The notes: generated by a model from the sequence alone, not told the origin. Numbered from the stretch's first letter, positions 19,655 to 30,224 are shown. The stretch: 64,000 nt of DNA from Pedobacter sp. (GCF_031119335.1 NZ_JAVHXT010000003.1:271355-335354), one strand, 5' to 3'. Translations and numbers: made by a program.

Positions 19655-20386
19655 TTATAGATTAAATATTTTAGCAGTTCCCGGCTCCATCAGTTCGCAA
19701 GTCAGGCCAAGTTCTTGAATAGATTGATTGAAAAAATCTGGTGCTACGGTATTCGATTCGAACATGCCGTAGTGCATGGGCATAGCAGCTTTTGGTCTAA
19801 ATGCTTTTACTACTTCTACCGCTTCTTCGTCAGTCATATTTCCCAATTTTCCGTTGATGCAAATCATCATTAAAGACAAACCTTCCTGTATCTCTTTTTT
19901 TAGCGAGGGAATGAGTTGAGCATCCAATAACGTATCGCCAGAAATATAGATTTGATGTTTGTGATAGGTAAAAACAAAACCAATGGAGTATGCATCGGTA
20001 TGAAAAGCGGGCACAGCATTTACACTAAAAGTGCGTGAATGATATATTTCGCCTTTATTTAATACCTGAAATTGCTTTGGGTTAAAACCTAACCTAGCGT
20101 AATGTTCGGCTACACTGTTTGGGCCTAAAAATTTGCAGATTGGATAATAGCTTGTTAGGGCAGTCACCGTTTCCTCGTCAAAATGATCGGCATGGTCGTG
20201 GGTGAATAGCACATAATCTGGGCGCAATTCTTCCGAAACAATAGGAATTGCGATCATTCGTTCTATCCCTCTTGCAGCCAAACTGTTTGACAAGTATGGA
20301 TCTACAACTACCCTTACTCCATCAAATTCAAACAAAAAGCCCCCCTGTCCCAACCAAATTACTTTTAAGGTTTCCATTTTGCTCAT
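19655..20386 (-). CDS. MBL-fold metallo-hydrolase (UlaG-like)
   Basis: FTHDHADHFDEETV, ISGDTLLDAQ, MPMHYGMFE. Confidence 0.8.
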   Translation of the reverse strand: MSKMETLKVIWLGQGGFLFEFDGVRVVVDPYLSNSLAARGIERMIAIPIVSEELRPDYVLFTHDHADHFDEETVTALTSYYPICKFLGPNSVAEHYARLGFNPKQFQVLNKGEIYHSRTFSVNAVPAFHTDAYSIGFVFTYHKHQIYISGDTLLDAQLIPSLKKEIQEGLSLMMICINGKLGNMTDEEAVEVVKAFRPKAAMPMHYGMFESNTVAPDFFNQSIQELGLTCELMEPGTAKIFNL

Positions 20387-20388
20387 CG

Positions 20389-21141
20389 TTATCTGATATA
20401 CATTCCACCATTGATATCAATGGTCACACCAGTTAAGTATTTAGATTCATCGGCGCACAAGAAAGCAACTACATTGCCCACATCGTCAACCGAGCCTAAA
20501 CCTAAGGGAACAGTTTTCGCCAATTGTTCTACTCCTTCTTTTCCATGTATTTTCTCTAGCAATTCGGTATGGATAATGCCTGGAGCAACCGCGTTAACCG
20601 TCACGTTATATGAAGCGCCCGTTCTGGCCAAGGTTTTCATTAAACCTAACTGACCGCTTTTAGATGCTGCGTAATGTGCATGGCCGTACAAAGCACCTTG
20701 TTGGGCAACCAAAGAGGAAACAAACACAATTCTGCCTGAATTTTGTGCCTTAAAGATTTGCATTGCTTTTTTTGAACAGAGAAACCCGCTACCCAAATTA
20801 ACCTCCATCATCTTATTCCAATCTTCGAAATCCAATTCGAAAATATCTTTAGCCTGCGAAGTACCTGCATTATTGATAAGAATATCTAACTTGCCATAGC
20901 GATCTGCGATTTCTTTGAATAGCCTTTCTACCTCGACTTCCTTACTTACATCGGCGTTAATCATTATTGCTTCTACGCCTAATCCTTTCAGTTCGTTTAG
21001 CGTTTCTTCCGCAACTTTATCATCGCCAATGTAATTGCCTATGATAGTTGCCCCTTTTTTGGCCAATGCTATGGCAATGCCCTTACCAAGCCCCTGCGAT
21101 GCACCCGTAACGAGTGCAATTTTATCTTTAAATTCGTACAT
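20389..21141 (-). CDS. SDR family oxidoreductase
   Basis: TGASQGLGKGIA, NNAG, YAASK. Confidence 0.88.
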   Translation of the reverse strand: MYEFKDKIALVTGASQGLGKGIAIALAKKGATIIGNYIGDDKVAEETLNELKGLGVEAIMINADVSKEVEVERLFKEIADRYGKLDILINNAGTSQAKDIFELDFEDWNKMMEVNLGSGFLCSKKAMQIFKAQNSGRIVFVSSLVAQQGALYGHAHYAASKSGQLGLMKTLARTGASYNVTVNAVAPGIIHTELLEKIHGKEGVEQLAKTVPLGLGSVDDVGNVVAFLCADESKYLTGVTIDINGGMYIR

Positions 21142-21146
21142 ATATT

Positions 21147-22367
21147 TTAATCAGCCCTCTTATTGCTTTCTTTTGTTTCTGTTAATGTTACCGATAGCTC
21201 GTCTACATGAAATGTCCCGATATCAATTTTTAGCTCTATTTTTAAAGGATGGTTAGGATCAGCTTTAAACTCTTCACGATAGTGCTGTTTCCCACTTTTA
21301 GTATCTTCAATATTCAATTCCATAGCTTTCTCCTCAAAAAAACCATACGAGGCCGTTACTACCACAAAGCCTCCCTCACCTAAAACAGTAAGTGGCACAC
21401 AAGTAATTCTATCTCTATTGACCTGTTGAATGGTATCTCCCAATGCAATGGTAGACACCCCAATTTGATAAGAGAAAGTAGCCTTTTGCTGAGGCTGGAT
21501 AGGTTTTAATGGTGATAACAGCTCAATTTCCAGATAAGGTGGATTTTGATGGATATTATTTGGAAACTCTTTAATGATGTTCCTAGAGTAGATCATTCCC
21601 CTGCCCTGTGTCCATATTTGTACGGTTGAGTTATCTGGATAAGGCTGGCCTAATTCCGTTTCAAAAAAATTGACATATACCTTTCCGTTTTCCTTGTTTA
21701 AATAAGCTACCCATCCTTGGTCGCTATCGGCAGCTATCTTTCCAATCAGATATTGAAAATTGAGCTTAAGTTGTTTATTTTCTATTCTTATTTGAGGATT
21801 ATTGACCAAGCCATGCATTACATAAAAACCTGTAGCATAACTACTTTTTTCTGCCAATGGCAAAATGAGTTCGTAAGAATTATTTTCAAAATTTTCTGCA
21901 TGCAACTGTGCTACTGGCCAGATGGCCCACTCTTTCACTTCCCCACTTTTATTTTCAAACACACAATCTACCTGAATAATCGTATTGCTATCATTAATAG
22001 AAACTGTTCTTGAAACCTGCAGACCTGTATATGGATCGACCTCGCTTTCCAGATAAAACTCGTTTCCATTTTTCTCTAACGCAAATACACCTCCATCCAA
22101 AACCACATCTGGTGGACCTGGCCAAAGTGTCTTCTTACCCCATCCTTGTGGGGCAGGCCAAAGCTTTTCACCACCATAATTGATCCACTGCCCCGCAGAC
22201 GCTTTTTCTCTATAGTTTTCGGTAATGATATTTGATGGATTATTGAACAAGAATGAATAGCCATCTAGGCTGATTTGCATGATCCTTCCACCAATTTCGG
22301 GCACAAACTGAACCTGAAGCCATTTGTTGACACCTTCTACTACCTTGAAATAATCTCGAAAACTCAT
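21147..22367 (-). CDS. DUF4380-like protein, possible aldose-mutarotase-like fold
   Basis: FVPEIGGRIMQISLDGYSFLFNNP..., GGEKLWPAPQGWG. Confidence 0.55.
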   Translation of the reverse strand: MSFRDYFKVVEGVNKWLQVQFVPEIGGRIMQISLDGYSFLFNNPSNIITENYREKASAGQWINYGGEKLWPAPQGWGKKTLWPGPPDVVLDGGVFALEKNGNEFYLESEVDPYTGLQVSRTVSINDSNTIIQVDCVFENKSGEVKEWAIWPVAQLHAENFENNSYELILPLAEKSSYATGFYVMHGLVNNPQIRIENKQLKLNFQYLIGKIAADSDQGWVAYLNKENGKVYVNFFETELGQPYPDNSTVQIWTQGRGMIYSRNIIKEFPNNIHQNPPYLEIELLSPLKPIQPQQKATFSYQIGVSTIALGDTIQQVNRDRITCVPLTVLGEGGFVVVTASYGFFEEKAMELNIEDTKSGKQHYREEFKADPNHPLKIELKIDIGTFHVDELSVTLTETKESNKRAD

Positions 22368-23602
22368 TTTTTAAGTGTTAGTTGTAATTTTTCGAAATCC
22401 TTTTTATAAAACCTGCGGTAACCGATAAACAGTATAATTGCGCAAACCAACCAAACTACCGACAGCAAAGAAATACCCGAAGCCAAACCTATCTGCGGCT
22501 TTAAATAGCCCAATACCAAAGGTGAGAGTGAGCCTACTGAAAATCCTATCATCTGCATCATGCCCGAAGCCGAAGAATGGTATTTTTCTGGAATTACATC
22601 GAATAGCACGGAGTAAGTGTTGGCATCGAAAAATGCCCTGGCAAAACCAAAACCTGCCAAACCAATGTAAACGGGCAATAAGGTGGTAGACTGCCCAACC
22701 AACAAAATAAACGGTATAGCAGCCAACAAGCCTATTGCCTGTAGCAACATTCGTTTCTGTGGATATCGTTCGGCCAGTTTATCAGAAAATTTTCCGGCAA
22801 AGAAGATGCCTACAAAAGCGGCAATATGTGTAAAAAACATCGACATAAAACCTGCCTTAGAAAGTGATAGGGAGAAGTTTTCGTAAAGATAAGTAGGTGT
22901 CCAAGTAAGGTAGCCCACCAAAACAAATATCAATCCGCTAAAAGCGATGGTAAGAATGAGTGCCGTAGGAGTTTTGAACAGAATTAATATGGCCTCTGTT
23001 AATTTAGGTTTCTCTTCTTCGGTTGTTGGTTCACTCTTTTTATCCTTCAACCTAAAAATCATATAGATACCATGAACAACTCCCACAGCCCCAAAAACAT
23101 AAAATGCATTACGCCAGCCCCAATTTTCGGCAATATAGCCAGCTAAAAAGCCACTGGCAATAATACCCACATAATAGGCTGTTTGATGGATAGACATGGC
23201 AAATGCCCTCGTTTCTTTATGATAACCTGCCAACAGGGAATAGTTTGCAGGCCCAAACATGGCTTCGCCCAATCCCGTGGCCGTACTTCTAAACAAGATG
23301 AACATCAACAAAGTAGAACTGATACCTGTAAGCATGGTTGCCCCACTCCATAAAATGATACTAAAAATGATGATCCATTTCTTGCTCCAGCTATTTCCTA
23401 GAATGCCTGAAATGGGAACAAACAGTGCGAATACCAAATTAAAGATTGTGGCTATCAATCCAATTTCTACATCAGTTAGGTGCATATCGGCCTTGATAGA
23501 GGGCAACACTACATTGAATATTTGCCTATCTGCCTGATTTAAGAAAAATGCAATCCATAAAAGGAAAAGCACTTCCCATTTGTATCTCTTATTGGTGTTC
23601 AT
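22364..23602 (-). CDS. MFS transporter
   Basis: 12-TM-like pattern, NQADRQIFNVVLPSIKADMHLTDVEIGLI. Confidence 0.88.
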   Translation of the reverse strand: MNTNKRYKWEVLFLLWIAFFLNQADRQIFNVVLPSIKADMHLTDVEIGLIATIFNLVFALFVPISGILGNSWSKKWIIIFSIILWSGATMLTGISSTLLMFILFRSTATGLGEAMFGPANYSLLAGYHKETRAFAMSIHQTAYYVGIIASGFLAGYIAENWGWRNAFYVFGAVGVVHGIYMIFRLKDKKSEPTTEEEKPKLTEAILILFKTPTALILTIAFSGLIFVLVGYLTWTPTYLYENFSLSLSKAGFMSMFFTHIAAFVGIFFAGKFSDKLAERYPQKRMLLQAIGLLAAIPFILLVGQSTTLLPVYIGLAGFGFARAFFDANTYSVLFDVIPEKYHSSASGMMQMIGFSVGSLSPLVLGYLKPQIGLASGISLLSVVWLVCAIILFIGYRRFYKKDFEKLQLTLKK

Positions 23603-23618
23603 CTTTAATATTGCGTGT

Positions 23619-25136
23619 TTAATAATTAAGGAATGCGCTTAAACCCGAAATCATTTGTGTTTGTTGATATACATTACCAAAACGATCGGTTGCCTTGACC
23701 ATATATTGTGCACTGGCATTTTGTGGTCTGTAATGAAAAATATGATCTGGTCTTCTAAACCATGTGGTTGAGGTGTTTGGCGTTGCAGGTTCTGCCTTGC
23801 CCAATCCTTTAAAAAACTGATAAGCCGCTTTATCATAATCTTCCATTCTACTCATATCTCCAGTTTCTACACCATTTTCAAAAAATTCTACTTTCCATGC
23901 TTCGTCTACATTCCATACATTGGCAGTAACATAACCAGAAAGATCGCCAAAAGAAAAGGCAGGATACATTCTTATCTGATAGCTTTTATCGAAGTTGGTT
24001 GACTTGTAGTACCAATTGCTTATAGTTTTATCAGAAATTTGGTACACACCATAACCATTCGGCGTACCATCGGCATTGATAGTTCCTGTCCACCAAGCAC
24101 CGCACGCAGCACCATGTACATGTTCGTAGGTATTGGCGGAAACCAGTACATTTTCATTATAGTGCGTATGTCCCGACATCACATGTACTTCTTTAAACTC
24201 AGACATCAGCGCCTGTGCATCTTTTAACCTAGCTACGCTGCTGCCATTACGTAAAGGGATATGTACAGCCAAAATTAGGAGCTTGTCTTTATCTACAAAT
24301 TTCAAATCGTCCCTTAACCATTTAATTTGTTGCTCGGTAAAGCCTGCCGTATAGTTTTGCTGCCCAGTGTACAATACATCGTCCATGACTACAATATGTG
24401 CATTGCCCCTATCAAAAGAATAATTAACCGGACCAAAAACATCCTCATAACCCATCATTGCATCAAAGTCATTATTGGTGGTCTGTAGGTGATCGTGGTT
24501 GCCAATTACCGGAAATAACTTGATATGATCTGATTTTACCGAGGTTTTCATAGGCTGCAGTAACGAAGGTGCATCGTAGATGATATCGCCCAACATCAAT
24601 CCATAAACATTGCTATGTGTTTTTGCCGAGTTGTTAATATCTACCATCGACTCTTTTTGGAAACGCCCCAAATCTGTATTGGTTCTTACTTGTGGATCGG
24701 CAATGGCATAAAGTGTGAAATCTTTTTCAATGCCATTTTCCAGCATCTCCAATGCAAAATCTTGTCTAAAGATAGCTTGCTGTTTATCAATTTTCACATA
24801 AAAATCTGGCAAACCATCTTTCATCTGCACTTTTGCTATAGCTGGAATAACATAATGAACAAATCTTGCATTAGAAGCACGACTTAGCTGATAGACGCCT
24901 TTTTCATCAGTCTGTACTACGCTGTAACCATCACTTACGGCAACGCCCTTAAGAGGTTGCTTTGTTTTTGCATCGGTAATGATCCCAACTAGGTTCATTC
25001 CTAATTTAACATCTATGCCTTCTAAATTTGTCTGGGGTGGCTTGGTTGGTTCAACCACTGGGTCTTTCTTTTTAGAACAGGCTATTAAACCACAGCAGAG
25101 AAGTATCAGCAATCTAAATTTTACAGTATTCATCAT
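23619..25136 (-). CDS. calcineurin-like metallophosphoesterase lipoprotein
   Basis: Lipobox LLCCGLIAC; GDIIYD, GNHDH, SGHTHYN motifs. Confidence 0.85.
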   Translation of the reverse strand: MMNTVKFRLLILLCCGLIACSKKKDPVVEPTKPPQTNLEGIDVKLGMNLVGIITDAKTKQPLKGVAVSDGYSVVQTDEKGVYQLSRASNARFVHYVIPAIAKVQMKDGLPDFYVKIDKQQAIFRQDFALEMLENGIEKDFTLYAIADPQVRTNTDLGRFQKESMVDINNSAKTHSNVYGLMLGDIIYDAPSLLQPMKTSVKSDHIKLFPVIGNHDHLQTTNNDFDAMMGYEDVFGPVNYSFDRGNAHIVVMDDVLYTGQQNYTAGFTEQQIKWLRDDLKFVDKDKLLILAVHIPLRNGSSVARLKDAQALMSEFKEVHVMSGHTHYNENVLVSANTYEHVHGAACGAWWTGTINADGTPNGYGVYQISDKTISNWYYKSTNFDKSYQIRMYPAFSFGDLSGYVTANVWNVDEAWKVEFFENGVETGDMSRMEDYDKAAYQFFKGLGKAEPATPNTSTTWFRRPDHIFHYRPQNASAQYMVKATDRFGNVYQQTQMISGLSAFLNY

Positions 25137-25155
25137 GACTATTCCAGCTTATAGA

Positions 25156-26892
25156 TTAATAATTAGGATTCTGCTTCAAATTAGGGTTGATTAATATATC
25201 TGATGCAGGAATAGGCCACAAATAGTGCTTATTCTTATCAAAAACCCTAGTTGATAGTTTTCTAATTAACGATTGGTTCATCGTTGCAAAATTTGGCGTA
25301 CCATCGTCATCAATGTCTGGTGTGCCCGGAAAGAACCATAAGCCAGGTACCACCAATTTAGTACGCAGATCGTTATTAGCTGCCAACAACCCGTAATTAG
25401 GTCTATTCATTACTTTTTCTGCTAATTTCCAACGTCTAATATCAAAATACCTCAATCCTTCGAAAGCCATTTCCATTCTTCTTTCCATTCTTAATTGCTT
25501 CCTTAAAGCTACTTGTCCAGTTACAGTAACCGCAGGATAGCTTGAAGTCTGTCCAACAGCTACACCATAGGCTCTTGCCCTTACCTGGTTAATGGCATCC
25601 AATACAGAAGCATCAATATCATTAAGCTCAATTTTGGCCTCGGCATACATGAGCAATACATCTGCGTAGCGCATCAATATTTTATCTGGTGCAGCCTGCA
25701 AATCATCAGTCCAATCGCCATCTATCCCTTTTTTCAATACCAGTCCGTTATAAGAAGCGTATTGGTCTCCAGCTTTAGAGTCTTTGTTGGCGATATAAAT
25801 GCCACTGGCATAACTCCATACCCTAGAAGAATCTGGATGTGGCGAATAAGTGAAACCCAAATGCGGTTTATCGAACTCAGCAATAGTTGCCGTACATCTA
25901 GGATCTCTGTTTAAAAATGGCTTACGTGGATTGTAAAGAGGCGATTCGTCAATAGGTTTGCCATCTGTACACAGATAAGAACAGAAAAGATCCCATGATG
26001 GATTACCTGTACTGGTTCCTCCTACCGTTCTTGGCAAGTAGGCAGTGATATTCCCTCCCCTTAAAGCAGCATTGAAATCTGCACTTAATTCAACCGATCT
26101 AGGAATGATAAATACTGACTCTACAGCATTTTTTGTTTTCGACAAAAAAAGTTCCGAGTATGAGGGATATAAACGATATTTCTGCAGCTTGATACATTCA
26201 TCGGCAGCAGTTTTAGCAGTTTGCCAATCTTCCATATACAAGGCTATTCTTGCTTTCATAGCGTAGGCAGCTCCTTTTGAAACCCTTTGCACCTCACTTC
26301 CACTAAAATCAACAGGAAGGTTTTGGATGGCATAATCAAAATCTTCATATACCTTTTGTAGCGCCACAGTCCTTGCCGTTCTGCCCATTTTAAAGGCTTC
26401 CTCTAGCTCTAGTTCCTCATTAAAATATACAGGATCTCCAAAAAGTGTAATAATTCTTGAATATTGGCATGCCCTAACAAATCGGGCGGTAGCTACATAT
26501 TTGCGATAATCTTGATCGCTAAGGTTAGCTTTTGCCCTGTCAATATTTGCCAATATGGTGTTGGCACGACTGATGGCCTTATAACTGTATGACCAAATAC
26601 CCCCAACCATTGCCGTTTGGCTATTGAAAGTGCCGCTGGTAAAAGAGAGTAAAGTTGTTCTATTGGTCCAATCATCTGCCAACTCATCAAAAGCTGCTGT
26701 AGCTGTTGGTATTTCTGTTTTTACTACTGGCCAAAACTGGTGCAAGAACAATGTATTTAGGCTCATTTCTATTTGAGCTTTGTTGGTGTACCAGGTTTCA
26801 TTAGAGGCCTCTGATAAGGGATGTAAATCTAGCTTGGTGCAAGAAGTTAATGCTGATATCCCTAATATCGATACTAAATATCTTAATTTCAT
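25156..26892 (-). CDS. RagB/SusD family nutrient uptake lipoprotein
   Basis: MKLRYLVSILGISALTSCTKLDLHP, SusD-type C-terminus; start moved in from ORF-track 26937. Confidence 0.92.
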   Translation of the reverse strand: MKLRYLVSILGISALTSCTKLDLHPLSEASNETWYTNKAQIEMSLNTLFLHQFWPVVKTEIPTATAAFDELADDWTNRTTLLSFTSGTFNSQTAMVGGIWSYSYKAISRANTILANIDRAKANLSDQDYRKYVATARFVRACQYSRIITLFGDPVYFNEELELEEAFKMGRTARTVALQKVYEDFDYAIQNLPVDFSGSEVQRVSKGAAYAMKARIALYMEDWQTAKTAADECIKLQKYRLYPSYSELFLSKTKNAVESVFIIPRSVELSADFNAALRGGNITAYLPRTVGGTSTGNPSWDLFCSYLCTDGKPIDESPLYNPRKPFLNRDPRCTATIAEFDKPHLGFTYSPHPDSSRVWSYASGIYIANKDSKAGDQYASYNGLVLKKGIDGDWTDDLQAAPDKILMRYADVLLMYAEAKIELNDIDASVLDAINQVRARAYGVAVGQTSSYPAVTVTGQVALRKQLRMERRMEMAFEGLRYFDIRRWKLAEKVMNRPNYGLLAANNDLRTKLVVPGLWFFPGTPDIDDDGTPNFATMNQSLIRKLSTRVFDKNKHYLWPIPASDILINPNLKQNPNY

Positions 26893-26914
26893 TTCTTTAA
26901 AGATTAATAATCCA

Positions 26915-29900
26915 CTATAGTTTAACTGAAAGTCCAAATACGATTGATTTGGTAATTGGATAGCCTGTACGGCTCACTTCTGGATCCCAGCCTTTAGGAT
27001 ACTTGCTGAAGGTAAAATAGTCTGTAACGTTGGTATACAGTCTAGCACCCTTAATTAAGCTCTTTTGTCCGAAAACATGATCAAAAGTATAACCTAAAGA
27101 AATATTCTTTATCCTTAAATAAGATCCATCAAACAGCCAATAATCAGACATGGCATAGTTGTTATCGCCGGTAGCATCAGATAGTCTAGGATATTTGGCT
27201 GCTGCATTTTGCGCTGCATTGTTGTAAACACTCCAATAGTTGCCATCTACAAAATCGGGTATATTGTACCATTGTGCTCTCAACGGACGCACCATTTCTT
27301 CTGTTAGCAATGCCGTTTGTTTAGCTACGCCTTGTATTACCATCCCAAAATCGAAATTCTTATAAGAAGCAGAGATATTTGCTCCAAAGAGATAACGAGG
27401 TAAAGAACCACCTAACAATACCCTATCAAATTCTGGAGAAATCACGCCATCAGGCACGCCATTTGGACCGCTGATATCCATATATTGTAGGTCTCCAGCG
27501 GTAATGGTATTGGCCGTACGAGGAGAATTAGTAGCACTTTGCGCACTCTGATAGATGCCTACACTTTTGTAACCATACCATTCATTAAACTCACTACCTT
27601 TAAACTTTACCTGGTTGCCCAAGAACTCAGTGCCCTTTAAATCTCCCATTACAGATCTATAGTCTGATAGGTTAGCTGAAACCGAATACCTGAAATCGTT
27701 TACCTTATCGTTCCAACTCAACTCCAGATCCCAGCCCTTGGTGTGCATCCTGCCCGCGTTCTGTTGCGGATTAGAGAAGCCCATATAGGTAGGAATTTGT
27801 AACGCCAACAACATATCTTTAGTAGTTTTCTTATAAACCTCAAACGAAACACCTAATCTGCTCTTCAAAAACTGCGCATCTACACCCAAATTGGTAGACT
27901 CAGTGGTTTCCCATGAGATATCCCTAATCACATATTGATAGGCCGAGGCTCCTTGTACGCCTGTCACATTACCGCCTTGATACAGCACTGGTGTATTAAA
28001 TTCTAAGGTAGACTGGTAAGGATAATTACCAATACGCTCGTTTCCTAACTGCCCCCAAGACCCTCTCAATTTGAGGTAAGAAATTGCCGGAATATTTTTC
28101 ATGAACTTCTCTTGACTGATTACCCAACCTGCAGAAACCGATGGAAATGTTCCCCAACGATTATCTTCATGAAACCTTGAAGAACCATCATACCTTAAAT
28201 TAGCTTGCAGGTAATATTTATTATCATAATTGTACATTAACCTACCGAAATAAGAACGATATGCATATTCATAAGCATTGCCAGAGTTGTTAACAAAATT
28301 CTTAGGTCCTGCATCTAAATATCCATAATAAGTCATGCTGTACTGATCTCTTGAAGCTGTAAGACTTTCGTAGAAAGAATAGAAATTTTCATAGCCAGCC
28401 ATTGCATTTAGGTTATGTTTACCAAACGACTTGGTATAATTTCCAATCAATTGAGTGGTAAACTTTTTATTATCTCCCCTAGACTCTAACAGGCTTGTTG
28501 TATTTGCCCCTTGAATAAAACCCGAAACAATAGAAGGATCATCATATTGAGTATAAGGAACCGCCAAAGAAAAGTTCTTAGATTTCGAAAAGTTGTACTC
28601 TGGCGAGAAGATAACCGACAGCTTTAAGCCTTCTAACGGCGTAACATCTAATACGCCACGTCCACCCAATTGGGTTCCTCCTTTATCTATCTTACCACCG
28701 TATCTTAATAATCCGTAAGGATTTGTACCCGTTTTACCTTCGGCTAAACGACCATCAAGATATTCGGCAGCATAAATTGGCGCTGCATAACGCATTTGTG
28801 CCGACGGACTATAAGAAGGATTTACATTCTTTTCTATATTAGAAAAAACATCTACCGAAGTTGAAATAAATTTATTGATCTTGATATCGTTGTTAATCCT
28901 TGCCGTTACACGATCGTAGGAAAGATTATATTTAAATAAACCTCCAGAATTATCGTAACCGATACCAATTTTAGTCCTACGCTTTTCATCTCCCCCAGAT
29001 ATGCTCAGGAAGTGATTATGTCTTAAAACATTATCTTTTAAGATGTAATCTAGCCATTTGGTATTTGGATACCTATCTGGATCTTGCGCATTCAAGGCAT
29101 CATAATCGGCAATCAATTGCTGAGGATGTATAGAATATTCGTTGTTTGGAAGATTGGCAATCTGGTTCCATGCCAATTCATTCTGCATTTGCATATAGCG
29201 GGTTGCACCCACAAAATCGGGCATATTGGTTGGTCGCTCTATAGCCGAAAATGTAGAATAATCTATGTTAACGCCAGATCTGCTACCACGTTTGGTTGTA
29301 ATAAGGATAACACCAGCGGCAGCCCTAGAACCATAAATAGAAGAAGAGGCTCCATCTTTAAGCACCGAGATTTGGTCTACATCTTGTGGATTAACATCAT
29401 TTATACTGGAAACAGGTACACCATCTACAACCACCAGTGGACTACTTTCCTGAATGGAAGTAACGCCTCTAATTAATATAGAAGCTCCAGTTCCTGGCGC
29501 AGAACTAGATCTGCTTACAGTAACACCTGCCACAGCTCCTTGTAAGGCTTCAGAAATTTGGGTGGTATTACGTTTACTTACTTTTTCTCCGCTAACCGAA
29601 CCAACCGCACCGGTTAAATCTTTTTTAGCCACCGTTCCGTAACCAATTACCACTACTTCGTTCAAATCGTTCTGCGAACTTTCCAGAACCACATTGATTT
29701 CTTTCTTACTACCAACAAGTATCTCCTGGGTAACATAGCCTATAGCAGAAAACACTAATACATCGTTGGCAGAAATACCGCCAATAGTGAAAGTACCATC
29801 ACCATCGGTCATCACTCCCTTGTTTTTAACATTTTTTACCGAAACCGATACACCTGGTATTACACCCGTAGCATCTTTAACTGTACCCCTTAACTGTGTT

Positions 29901-30022
29901 TGAGCGTAAGACAGGTTGCTCAGTAGTAAGAGCATAAGAACAAGCACCGAGTGCCATTTCCTACTTTGCAGCAAACGCCTTAACACAAGACCCTTGCAAA
30001 CCTTTTTGTTCATTTTTTTCAT
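26915..30022 (-). CDS. SusC/RagA family TonB-linked outer membrane protein
   Basis: CarboxypepD-reg domain, NEVVVIGYGT plug, SusC-type barrel C-terminus. Confidence 0.95.
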   Translation of the reverse strand: MKKMNKKVCKGLVLRRLLQSRKWHSVLVLMLLLLSNLSYAQTQLRGTVKDATGVIPGVSVSVKNVKNKGVMTDGDGTFTIGGISANDVLVFSAIGYVTQEILVGSKKEINVVLESSQNDLNEVVVIGYGTVAKKDLTGAVGSVSGEKVSKRNTTQISEALQGAVAGVTVSRSSSAPGTGASILIRGVTSIQESSPLVVVDGVPVSSINDVNPQDVDQISVLKDGASSSIYGSRAAAGVILITTKRGSRSGVNIDYSTFSAIERPTNMPDFVGATRYMQMQNELAWNQIANLPNNEYSIHPQQLIADYDALNAQDPDRYPNTKWLDYILKDNVLRHNHFLSISGGDEKRRTKIGIGYDNSGGLFKYNLSYDRVTARINNDIKINKFISTSVDVFSNIEKNVNPSYSPSAQMRYAAPIYAAEYLDGRLAEGKTGTNPYGLLRYGGKIDKGGTQLGGRGVLDVTPLEGLKLSVIFSPEYNFSKSKNFSLAVPYTQYDDPSIVSGFIQGANTTSLLESRGDNKKFTTQLIGNYTKSFGKHNLNAMAGYENFYSFYESLTASRDQYSMTYYGYLDAGPKNFVNNSGNAYEYAYRSYFGRLMYNYDNKYYLQANLRYDGSSRFHEDNRWGTFPSVSAGWVISQEKFMKNIPAISYLKLRGSWGQLGNERIGNYPYQSTLEFNTPVLYQGGNVTGVQGASAYQYVIRDISWETTESTNLGVDAQFLKSRLGVSFEVYKKTTKDMLLALQIPTYMGFSNPQQNAGRMHTKGWDLELSWNDKVNDFRYSVSANLSDYRSVMGDLKGTEFLGNQVKFKGSEFNEWYGYKSVGIYQSAQSATNSPRTANTITAGDLQYMDISGPNGVPDGVISPEFDRVLLGGSLPRYLFGANISASYKNFDFGMVIQGVAKQTALLTEEMVRPLRAQWYNIPDFVDGNYWSVYNNAAQNAAAKYPRLSDATGDNNYAMSDYWLFDGSYLRIKNISLGYTFDHVFGQKSLIKGARLYTNVTDYFTFSKYPKGWDPEVSRTGYPITKSIVFGLSVKL

Positions 30023-30061
30023 TTAATCTCAATTTTGCATAGCTTTATCCGCTTTAACCAC

Positions 30062-30077
30062 TGTAGTGTGGTGTGGT
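30062..30077. promoter_or_regulatory. putative operator copy 1, TGTAGTGTGGTGTGGT
   Basis: Identical 16-mer also at 30152-30167; built from TGTRG pentamers; lies beside a TAnnTTTG-like -7 element for susC (minus-strand CATTTTTG, 30086-30079). Confidence 0.6.
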
Positions 30078-30110
30078 GCAAAAATGCAAGCTATAGATTA
30101 GATTTAAGTT

Positions 30111-30118
30111 TATATTTG
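30111..30118 (+). promoter_or_regulatory. putative -7 element (TATATTTG) for the gntR gene
   Basis: Perfect TAnnTTTG match; no clear -33 TTG partner seen. Confidence 0.4.
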
Positions 30119-30151
30119 GTTAAGTTTTTGTTATCAACACCAAAACTGTAG

Positions 30152-30167
30152 TGTAGTGTGGTGTGGT
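30152..30167. promoter_or_regulatory. putative operator copy 2, TGTAGTGTGGTGTGGT
   Basis: Identical to copy 1, offset exactly 90 bp; extended by one more TGTAG unit upstream. Confidence 0.6.
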
Positions 30168-30224
30168 ATTCAAATGTAGAATTTAGTTTTTATTTCTACA
30201 AACTTTTTTATTTTTATTTCCGAT

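Noticed and set aside
30060-30167. GTGTGGTGTGGTG tracts as G-quadruplex or CRISPR
   Set aside because: Lacks GGG runs and has only two copies; better explained as operators.
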